From CAYSIX01 sp964431205 (GTDB lineage: Bacteria > Planctomycetota > Phycisphaerae > Phycisphaerales > Phycisphaeraceae), in assembly GCA_964431205.1 (NCBI GenBank), contig CAYSIX010000036.1:1-23284 (forward strand): 23,284 bases of DNA, given 5' to 3'. The position numbers and the translations under genes were made by a program. Shown here piece by piece: positions 1 through 6,366 of the stretch (position 1 is its first letter; each line of letters begins with the position of its first letter). The notes under the pieces are model-generated. The model made no database searches. It worked only from the letters and a program-made list of their open reading frames with translations, and was not told the origin of the DNA.

Positions 1-2476
1 CGAGGTCGAAGGCGTCGACGTCGCCGTCGCCGTCGGCGTCGCCGGGGACGGGCGGGACCTCGGTGGCCAGCAGCAGGGCGCCGGGGCCGTAGATGAGCTG
101 GTGGGTGCCGTCGAACGCGCCCGGGGCGGTGGGGTCGGCGAGGGGCGCGCCGCGGAACATGACGGTGTCGAAGATGCCGCTGACGTCGTTGTAGGTCGCG
201 AGGGTGTAGGCGCCGTTGAGCGTGTCGCCGGTGAGGAAGGAGATGTCGAGGACGTCGGTGTCGCTGACCAGGTCGAGCAGGCCGGTGATGTCGAGCCGGT
301 CGCTGTTGCCGGCGTCGTCGAGCTCGGCGGCGTAGGTGTTGTCGGTTCCGCCGAAGACGAGGTCGCCGGTGATGGCGGTGGTGCCGAGCGAGGAGCCGGG
401 GGCGAGGGTGGCGGCGTTGCCGACGAACGCGAGGTCGTGGTACGAGCCGTTCCCGGCGAGGGTGACGTTGTCGATGACCTCGGCGTTGCCGACGCTGCCG
501 TGGTGGATGACGGTGCGTCCGACGCTGGGATGGCTGTTGAAGACGGAGAGGACGCCGGGATCGGTCAGGTCGGCGGAAGGGGCGAGTTCGATGAGTCCGC
601 GGTCGAAGGGTTGGCCGAAGCGGACGGCGGCGAGGCCCTGACCGAGGTCGCCGTTGCCGCTGCCGTCGCGGGTGAACGTGCCGGCGACGAGCAGGTGATC
701 GTCGGCGTCACGAGCGCCGAGGTCCACCTGCACGTCGTTGGCGCCGTCGATGACCAGCTCGACGTCGCCGCTCATGGTCGAGGCGCCGTCGGCCTGGACG
801 GCGGGGAGGAACCCGCCGGGGCTGGGGTGGATGCGCAGGGGGTTGGCCAGCGTGTTGTTCTGAAGCGTCAGGTCGGCGCCGGCGGTCAGCTCGACCATGC
901 CGGTGCCGAGGCCGGCGTCGGGCCCGAGCAGCTCGACGGCGACGCCGCTGACGTACGTCGGGCCCGTGCGGTTCTGGGCGCTGTTGGTCAGCAGCCGGCC
1001 GCGCGTGCCGGCGACGGTGACGGCGGTGGGCGTGCCGTTCAGGTCCTGGATGTCGACGTTGTCGAGGATCAGCCGATCGTTCTGAGCGGGGATGAGGATG
1101 ACCAGCTCGTTGGCCTCGTGGCTGGAGGAGGTGCCGATACCGCTGGCCGTGACCGAGACGAGGGGGAACACGGTGGCGTTGCTGACGTTGGCGTTGAAGT
1201 CGATGGACATGATCGACGAGGTGGTCAGCGCGGCGCCGCCGAGATCGAACTCCGCCTGGCCGAACAGCACGGCGAAGACCGACAGCGGCTCGACGGCGGC
1301 CTTGAGGCCGGAGATCATGACCGCGTCGTCGACGGTGGCGGTGTTGAGGTCGGTCGTGTAGTTGGTGAACGCCTCGACGCGCCCGTTGATCGCGTTGAAA
1401 CGGGCGTGGGCGAACGAGCCGGTGGTCCCGGTGATCTGATCCCGGGAATAGGCGTAGGGGATGAGGCCGGTGGTGGGATGCGCGCCCGAGGCGCCGTTGA
1501 ACTGGTAGTCGAGGTTGGCGGGGTCGTCGATCTCGAAGGCGGCGGTCCCGCCGACGCGTCGATCGAGAATACCGTCGAAGTCGAGGATGGAGGTGGAGCC
1601 TGGGGCCATGAAGCCCTGCTGGAACCGGGTGTGCCCGACGGTGATGTCCACGCCCCGGGGCACTAGGGTCGAGCCGGGGGCGAACTTGCCGATGCGGCCG
1701 CCCCAGGACTTGATGTCGCTGGCCAGGTTGGGCAGGGGGTTGGCGGCGCCCTCGAAGCTGAGCTCGGAGTTCCAGATGTTGATCTTCGTGGCTTTGAGGT
1801 CGGCCATGGGCCCGAGGAAGACGCCGCCGTGGTTGGCGTGCACGTCGGTGAGGTTGGCGGTGTTGTCGAGGAAGACGGTGGTCTCGTCGATGGTGAAGTT
1901 TCCGGCGGAGTTGACGGGCCCGAGGAACCCGACGCCGCCAGACGGTGGGAAGCCGTCGCGTTCGCGGTCGCCTCGGAAGTAGATGGTGTGGCCGTTGGTG
2001 GCGAACGCGGCGTGGAAGTCGAGGCTGCTGAAACCGAATCCGCCGGCCGAGCCGATGCGGATTTGGGTATCGCCGTCGGCGGCGACGTCCTGGTCGAAGC
2101 GGACGACGCTGTCGATGACGCGCAGGGCGGACCGGCGGCTCATGGAGCTGACCGTGCCGGGCAGGTGGTGGGCCTTGCCGCCGGAGCTCAGGTGACGGAT
2201 CACGGCGTCCCGGTATCGAAGCCGTGCGACGATGTCGCCGAGCGAGCCGTCCTGGTTGATGTCCACGGCCATGCCGAAGGCGCCCAGGCTCTCGAACTTG
2301 CCGATGTGCATGGCGTCGTTCGCCACGCCGTCGGACCAGTTGTCGAGGTCCTCGTAGGTGAGCCCGTCGCCGAGGCCGGTCCAGGCGGACTTGACCTTGT
2401 CGCCCGCGGCGACGGGGGTGGCGAGGGGCAGGCAGAGCGCGACCGCGATCGACAACGTCAGGTGTGGTCGAGACAT
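1..2476 (-). CDS. Secreted beta-strand-rich surface protein with C-terminal dockerin (3' end outside window)
   Basis: The frame is open from the ATG at 2476 to the window edge, 825 codons without a stop. The start is supported by a GGGAG motif about 9 bases upstream and by an immediate Sec signal peptide (MSRPHLTLSIAVALCL...PVAA, cleavage near residue 24). The mature N-terminus has the 'W-x-G...D-NW-x-x-GV' pattern common in planctomycete exported proteins. The body is low in Cys and rich in Gly, Asn, Thr and Asp. Its last third has the 'LAPGSSLGTTAITGDLVF' and 'Y-AELDDAG-SDRLDITG' signature of autotransporter-associated beta-strand passengers. The last visible residues, PGDADGDGDVDAFDL, begin a type I dockerin calcium loop. 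Whether a PEP-CTERM tail follows cannot be seen. The gene is divergent from the LuxR-type regulator. Its function is unknown; an extracellular or cell-surface structural role is inferred. Confidence 0.85.
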   Translation of the reverse strand, partial: MSRPHLTLSIAVALCLPLATPVAAGDKVKSAWTGLGDGLTYEDLDNWSDGVANDAMHIGKFESLGAFGMAVDINQDGSLGDIVARLRYRDAVIRHLSSGGKAHHLPGTVSSMSRRSALRVIDSVVRFDQDVAADGDTQIRIGSAGGFGFSSLDFHAAFATNGHTIYFRGDRERDGFPPSGGVGFLGPVNSAGNFTIDETTVFLDNTANLTDVHANHGGVFLGPMADLKATKINIWNSELSFEGAANPLPNLASDIKSWGGRIGKFAPGSTLVPRGVDITVGHTRFQQGFMAPGSTSILDFDGILDRRVGGTAAFEIDDPANLDYQFNGASGAHPTTGLIPYAYSRDQITGTTGSFAHARFNAINGRVEAFTNYTTDLNTATVDDAVMISGLKAAVEPLSVFAVLFGQAEFDLGGAALTTSSIMSIDFNANVSNATVFPLVSVTASGIGTSSSHEANELVILIPAQNDRLILDNVDIQDLNGTPTAVTVAGTRGRLLTNSAQNRTGPTYVSGVAVELLGPDAGLGTGMVELTAGADLTLQNNTLANPLRIHPSPGGFLPAVQADGASTMSGDVELVIDGANDVQVDLGARDADDHLLVAGTFTRDGSGNGDLGQGLAAVRFGQPFDRGLIELAPSADLTDPGVLSVFNSHPSVGRTVIHHGSVGNAEVIDNVTLAGNGSYHDLAFVGNAATLAPGSSLGTTAITGDLVFGGTDNTYAAELDDAGNSDRLDITGLLDLVSDTDVLDISFLTGDTLNGAYTLATYNDVSGIFDTVMFRGAPLADPTAPGAFDGTHQLIYGPGALLLATEVPPVPGDADGDGDVDAFDL

Positions 2477-2567
2477 GGGTCCATCTCCCGAGTTGGACGG
2501 CCGCGGGGGGCCGCCGGGACAGGGCCGTCGGGCCGGACGAACCCGGCCGATATCGAGGCTATTTGCA

Positions 2568-2615
2568 AAGGTAGGGTGATTTCGTATTGCGTCAATTGGC
2601 CAAAAGTCCTATTCT
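2568..2615. promoter_or_regulatory. Overlapping divergent promoter candidates
   Basis: This AT-richer island lies in the 191-bp divergent spacer. On the minus strand, TTGACG (2590-2595) is followed after 16 bp by TACCTT (2568-2573) and would serve the beta-strand protein. On the plus strand, TTGCGT (2587-2592) is followed after 17 bp by TATTCT (2610-2615) and would serve the LuxR-type gene. The two -35 boxes overlap, so polymerase could bind only one way at a time. The -10 matches are only fair. Confidence 0.4.
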
Positions 2616-2667
2616 GAATGCTGCACGTCGCGATTGGGGGCGTCCGGGCGAACCGCGGGGAAGGGTC

Positions 2668-3717
2668 ATGTGGACCGACGCGGACATCGAGGCGATCGGC
2701 CGGTTTCTGGAACAGGTCTACGCGTGTCGGCGGATCGAGCGGTTCGCGCCGACCGTGATCACGGAGCTGCCGCGGCTCGTGGGCGCGTTGCAGACGACCT
2801 GGAACGACATCTCACCGTCGATCGGGCGCGTGCGTGTGATGGCCAACCCGATCGAGGCCGACCACGAGGCCAGGCAGGAGGCGCTGAGCCGGCACGTGCA
2901 CGAGCATCCGCTGATGCGGCACTACGCGCAGACGGGCGACGTCAGCGCGGTGAAGCTGTCGGATTTTCTCAGCGAGGCGGCGTTTCACCGCACCGCGTTG
3001 TACGAGGAGCTGTACCGGCCGCTTCGGTACGAGGACCACTTCGCGATGCACCTGGTCCCGCCGGGGCCGCGCGACTGGGCGGTCGTCGTGGCGCGCGATC
3101 GGCGGACGTTCACCGAGCGGGACCGTCAACTGCTGAACCTGTTGCGCCCGCACATCGCGAGGGCGTACCGCCACGCGCGGGCGTACGACCGGCTGACGCG
3201 GCGTCTGGCGGCGCGGGTGGCGACGCGGCCGCAGACCTGCCGGCTGCTGGTGACGCGCGGCGGACGCGTCGTGTCGCTGCCGCGTCGGGCGCAGCGGTGG
3301 CTGGCCGAGTTCGCCGACGGGCCGGCGCGATCGCCGACGGGCCTGCCCGAGCCGTTCGCCTCCTGGTTCGCCCGGGCGATGACAACGCCGCCCGGCGCGG
3401 CGGCGCTGCGTGTGCGGCGGCGCCGCGGCGAGCTGGTCGCGCACCACGCCGGCCCGAGCGGGCCCGATGCCTCGACGGTGGCGGTGCTGCTGGAGCGTCG
3501 CCCGGCCGCCGCGCCGGCGCTGACCGACGCCGGCCTGTCACGTCGCGAGCTGGACGTGCTGCGCCTGGTCGAACGCGGGCTGACGAACCTGGAAATCGCC
3601 GCGGCGCTGGGCATCAGCGAGAGCACGGTCAAGCGGCACCTGGAGCACGTGTTCGAGAAACTGGGCGTGCACACGCGCACCGCGGCGGTGGCGCGGCTGC
3701 GGGGGGAGGGGCCGTGA
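2668..3717 (+). CDS. LuxR-family transcriptional regulator
   Basis: The product is 349 residues long. The open frame extends back to a TTG at 2587, but the ATG at 2668 is preceded by GGGGAAGG (2657-2664) and fits the promoter candidate better. The last 65 residues form a LuxR/GerE helix-turn-helix: LSRRELDVLRLVERGLTNLEIA, then the recognition segment ISESTVKRHLEHVFEKLGV. The N-terminal 200 residues are mostly helical with no clear response-regulator receiver and no acidic phosphorylation pocket, so this looks like a stand-alone LuxR protein with an unrecognised sensing domain. A segment near residues 140-175 (VVARDRRTFTERDRQLLNLLRPHI) resembles the GAF/PAS-to-HTH linker of such regulators. 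It is divergent from the secreted dockerin protein, which is its most likely target by position. The ligand is unknown. Confidence 0.85.
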   Translation: MWTDADIEAIGRFLEQVYACRRIERFAPTVITELPRLVGALQTTWNDISPSIGRVRVMANPIEADHEARQEALSRHVHEHPLMRHYAQTGDVSAVKLSDFLSEAAFHRTALYEELYRPLRYEDHFAMHLVPPGPRDWAVVVARDRRTFTERDRQLLNLLRPHIARAYRHARAYDRLTRRLAARVATRPQTCRLLVTRGGRVVSLPRRAQRWLAEFADGPARSPTGLPEPFASWFARAMTTPPGAAALRVRRRRGELVAHHAGPSGPDASTVAVLLERRPAAAPALTDAGLSRRELDVLRLVERGLTNLEIAAALGISESTVKRHLEHVFEKLGVHTRTAAVARLRGEGP

Positions 3718-3756
3718 GGGCGGCGTCGGGCCGGGGCCGTGGGCGGGGGTGGCCGG

Positions 3757-4653
3757 TCAGCCCTCCTCGGCCTCGGCGATCTTGCGCTCGGGCGCGGAAA
3801 TATCCTGGTAGTACCGCAGATCGTTCTCGGGGTCGTCGGCGGGGAAGGGCACGCCGCCGCCGCGACCGCCGGGGTTCAGGCTCGCCTCGAGCATCGTCTT
3901 GTCCGTGAGTCGGCGCGTGATCACGTGCCCGTCCACGAACCCGTGCACGTTGCTGTCGCTGTGCCAGGCGGCGGGCAGGTCGCTCCAGAGGTCGGTGCCG
4001 CCGGCGGCGGTCACGAAGAACGCGCCGAGCTTGTCGCCGCGGCGGTCGGCGTCGTCGATGAACGCGAACGTGCTCGAGGGCACCTTCAGCGCCGCGGCGT
4101 TGTAGATCGGCACCTTGGTCGGGTCGGTGGCGCTGAAGAACTCCCGCCCGCCCAGGAAGTCGTTGATCGAATAGCTGCGCAGATAGTTCCGAGCGATGCC
4201 CCGGCCGCCGAACCCGCTCGACGTGTGCTCCGGCTCAGACGGACACTTGTGCACGTCGATGCTCCGGGTGTAGTCGAACAGCTCGCCGGCCTCGATCAGC
4301 TCGCGTCGCTGCTCCTCGTCGGAGTTGAGCACCGCCTCGCCGACCCACGCCGCCCCAGTCACCTTGATCGGGTTCCGGGTTCGTGCGTTGCGATCGGGCA
4401 CGGGGTTGATGAAGTCGTCGCCGGCGTCGGTCAGGTACGTCGCCCACGCGATCGTGAGCTGGCGGAGGTTGGACTGACACTTCATGGTCTGCGCCGTGTC
4501 GCGCGCCTTGCCTAGCGCCGGAAGCAGGATGCCGATCAGCAGCGCGATGATCGAGATCACGACCAGCAGCTCGATGAGTGTGAACGCGCGCGGCGTGGCA
4601 GCGCCACGGCCGGCCCGCGTCGGTCGCTTCAAAACCCGGTTCACTGGGTGCAC
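3757..4653 (-). CDS. Type II secretion pseudopilin-like protein (H-X9-DG type), copy 1
   Basis: The product is 298 residues. A GTG at 4653 is chosen because GGAGG sits 7 bases upstream; the frame also extends back to a TTG at 4710. A short basic leader ends in Ala23, followed by the class III prepilin signal FTLIELLVVISIIALL with Glu at +5 and a single hydrophobic helix. A prepilin peptidase should cut at A23/F24. The C-terminal motif is a histidine at about residue 231, nine residues, then DG: the H-X9-DG signature of the prepilin-like families expanded in planctomycetes. The globular domain contains CPSEPEH and a Gly-rich segment. Such proteins are secretion pseudopilins or envelope fibres; the exact role is unknown. 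It faces the LuxR-type gene with only 39 bp between their stops. The N-terminal region is nearly identical to the second copy at 10380-11294. Confidence 0.85.
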   Translation of the reverse strand: MHPVNRVLKRPTRAGRGAATPRAFTLIELLVVISIIALLIGILLPALGKARDTAQTMKCQSNLRQLTIAWATYLTDAGDDFINPVPDRNARTRNPIKVTGAAWVGEAVLNSDEEQRRELIEAGELFDYTRSIDVHKCPSEPEHTSSGFGGRGIARNYLRSYSINDFLGGREFFSATDPTKVPIYNAAALKVPSSTFAFIDDADRRGDKLGAFFVTAAGGTDLWSDLPAAWHSDSNVHGFVDGHVITRRLTDKTMLEASLNPGGRGGGVPFPADDPENDLRYYQDISAPERKIAEAEEG

Positions 4654-4762
4654 GTCGAGTCCTCCGGAGTGCGGGATGACCTCCCGTCCGGCTCGCCGGG
4701 GCTGGCGCAAGCCCCCCGAGTCTCAGCACCCGGCCGGACGGACTGCCCGATCAATATCCCCT

Positions 4763-4791
4763 AGTGTATCAGGGATGTTCCTAGGTGTCAC
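4763..4791 (-). promoter_or_regulatory. Promoter candidate for pseudopilin copy 1
   Basis: On the minus strand GTGACA (4786-4791) is followed after 17 bp by TACACT (4763-4768), matching the sigma-70 consensus at 5/6 and 4/6. Transcription would start near 4756, giving a leader of about 100 nt before the GTG start. An interrupted inverted repeat, CTAG near 4761 and 4781, brackets the spacer. Confidence 0.45.
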
Positions 4792-4940
4792 CCCCGCCCA
4801 GGATCGCACGCAGCGATCCGCCGCGGACGGAAACGGCTGGGCGGGCCCCCGAGTCGCCCGCCGTCCGCTCCGCCGACCCCTGCCTCCCCAATGTGAGAAC
4901 CTCGGGCCGCGACGTGAACTTTCCGGGTGGGCGTGCGTCA

Positions 4941-4950
4941 NNNNNNNNNN
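4941..4950. other. Assembly gap (10 N)
   Basis: Ten undetermined bases. The same 7-mer, TGCGTCA, occurs immediately on both sides (4934-4940 and 4951-4957), as expected if two contigs ending in the same sequence were joined by a fixed-length spacer. Confidence 0.98.
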
Positions 4951-5043
4951 TGCGTCAGAGATGTCGGACCTGGACGTGCCCATGCCCGTCGGAGCGTGCC
5001 GACGCGAGGCGCGTTCGCCGGCCGCGACTCAGGAGACGCCACG

Positions 5044-6312
5044 ATGCCCATGCAACAACATTCACCAGCCGTCTGGTCCGTCGCCGTGTTGGCCGCGCTC
5101 GCCGTGGGCCCCGTCCGTGCACACGACCGGGTGAACACAGACGCCGGCGACGCGCACCACGCCGTCATTGACTCGGCCAACCGCTTCGGCCTGGAGCTGT
5201 ACCGCCTGCTCGCCGAGCAGCGTGAAGACAATCTGTTCCTCTCGCCCTACAGCGTCTACACCGCCCTGGCCATGACGCTCGAGGGCGCCCGCGGCGAGAC
5301 GGCCGAGCAGATGCGGACCGTCCTGCACGCGCCCGCGCCGGCCGGACCCGGACCCGAAGGCGAGGGGTCCGTCAACCCCGACCTGCACGCGGCGCTCGGC
5401 GCTCTGCAGGCGCGCTTCAACGCCGACGATCGGCCGTACGAGCTGCACGTGGCCAACGCCCTGTGGGGCGAGCAGACCATGCCGTTCCGCGACGCGTTCA
5501 CCCGGACGCTGGATCAACACTACGGCGCGGGGCTGTTCCCCGTGGACTTTGTGAACCACCCCGAACCAAGCCGCCTGCGCATCAACGAGTGGGTCGAGCG
5601 GCAGACCAACGGCCGGATCGAGGACCTGCTGCCGCAGGACGTGATCGACGAGCTCACCCGGCTGGTGCTGACCAACGCGATCTACTTCAAGGCGGCGTGG
5701 GCCGATCCGTTTCGTGAAAGCTGGACGAAGCTTCGACCGTTCCAACTCGGTGACGGGACGAGCGTGGAGGTGCCGACGATGCGTCATGGCGAGGTGCGCG
5801 TTCGTCTGCACCGCGGCGAGACGTGGACCGCGGTCGAGGTTCCGTATGAGCAGAATGAGCTGGCGATGCTGATCCTCATGCCGAAGCGGGCGAACGGCCT
5901 GGCGAAACTTGTGGGAACTCTGGACGCCGACCGCCTGGCGCAGATCGTCGGTGAGCTGAAGCCGGGGTTCGCGGAGCTGGAGATGCCGCGGTTCAAGGTG
6001 GAATCGTCGTTCGGCCTCAAGGAGGTGCTGAAGAGGCTGGGCATGGAGCGGCCGTTCGAGCACGATCGGGCGGACTTCAGCGGGATCAGCGAGTCCACCG
6101 AGCCGCTTTACATCAGCCATGTGATGCACAAGGCGTTCGTGGACGTGAACGAGGAAGGGACCGAAGCGGCGGCGGCGACGGGCGTGGTGATCAGCACGAC
6201 GGCGCTGCGTCAGACCACGCCGGTCAGGATCGATCGGCCGTTCCTCTTCCTGATCCGCGACACGCGGACGGGCACGGTGGTGTTTCTCGGTCAGCTCACC
6301 GATCCACGGTAA
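5044..6312 (+). CDS. Secreted serpin (serine protease inhibitor)
   Basis: The product is 422 residues and starts at the ATG preceded by AGGAG. A Sec signal peptide ends at VRA, near residue 26. The rest is a full-length serpin: helix A/B region NLFLSPYSVYTALAMTLEGA, the breach/shutter segment LVLTNAIYFKAAW, and the C-terminal signature VRIDRPFLFLI ending in VVFLGQLTDP. The reactive-centre loop hinge EEGTEAAAAT (residues 370-379) has Gly at P15, Thr at P14 and small residues at P12-P9, the pattern of inhibitory serpins. By canonical 17-residue spacing P1 is Thr386 and P1' Ala387, but the loop from the hinge Gly to the RPF motif is two residues longer than in alpha-1-antitrypsin, so Leu388 or Arg389 could be the real P1. 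It converges on the secreted amylase gene. Protection of exported enzymes from proteases is a possible role (inference). Confidence 0.93.
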   Translation: MPMQQHSPAVWSVAVLAALAVGPVRAHDRVNTDAGDAHHAVIDSANRFGLELYRLLAEQREDNLFLSPYSVYTALAMTLEGARGETAEQMRTVLHAPAPAGPGPEGEGSVNPDLHAALGALQARFNADDRPYELHVANALWGEQTMPFRDAFTRTLDQHYGAGLFPVDFVNHPEPSRLRINEWVERQTNGRIEDLLPQDVIDELTRLVLTNAIYFKAAWADPFRESWTKLRPFQLGDGTSVEVPTMRHGEVRVRLHRGETWTAVEVPYEQNELAMLILMPKRANGLAKLVGTLDADRLAQIVGELKPGFAELEMPRFKVESSFGLKEVLKRLGMERPFEHDRADFSGISESTEPLYISHVMHKAFVDVNEEGTEAAAATGVVISTTALRQTTPVRIDRPFLFLIRDTRTGTVVFLGQLTDPR

Positions 6313-6361
6313 AAGCCCACGGATTGCAAACCGCGGTTCTGATCCGCGATCCGTGGGGCTT
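6313..6361. repeat. Palindromic repeat between convergent genes, possibly a two-way terminator
   Basis: AAGCCCACGGAT (6313-6324) pairs with ATCCGTGGGGCTT (6349-6361) apart from one bulged G, with a 24-base loop. It starts one base after the serpin stop and ends 5 bp before the amylase stop. Flanking A and T runs are short (AAAAG on the left, GATCTTTAG on the right), so termination in either direction is plausible but weak. The same 12-base left arm recurs inside the neopullulanase-like gene at 16913-16924, which makes this a repeat family rather than a chance hairpin. Confidence 0.7.
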
Positions 6362-6366
6362 GATCT

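Larger units (their letters stand above)
4654..5043. other. 390-bp divergent non-coding region between pseudopilin 1 and serpin
   Basis: It holds the pseudopilin promoter candidate, the assembly gap at 4941-4950, and the serpin ribosome binding site AGGAG (5031-5035, 8 bases before the ATG). No clear sigma-70 promoter for the serpin was seen on the plus strand. The short frames crossing this stretch have no codon pattern or start site worth calling. Confidence 0.6.

Noticed and set aside
101..1666. A 521-codon plus-strand open frame at the left edge
   Set aside because: It lies opposite the long minus-strand secreted protein, which has a signal peptide, a Shine-Dalgarno site and a dockerin. 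The plus-strand product is a low-complexity Gly/Val/Ala/Glu sequence.
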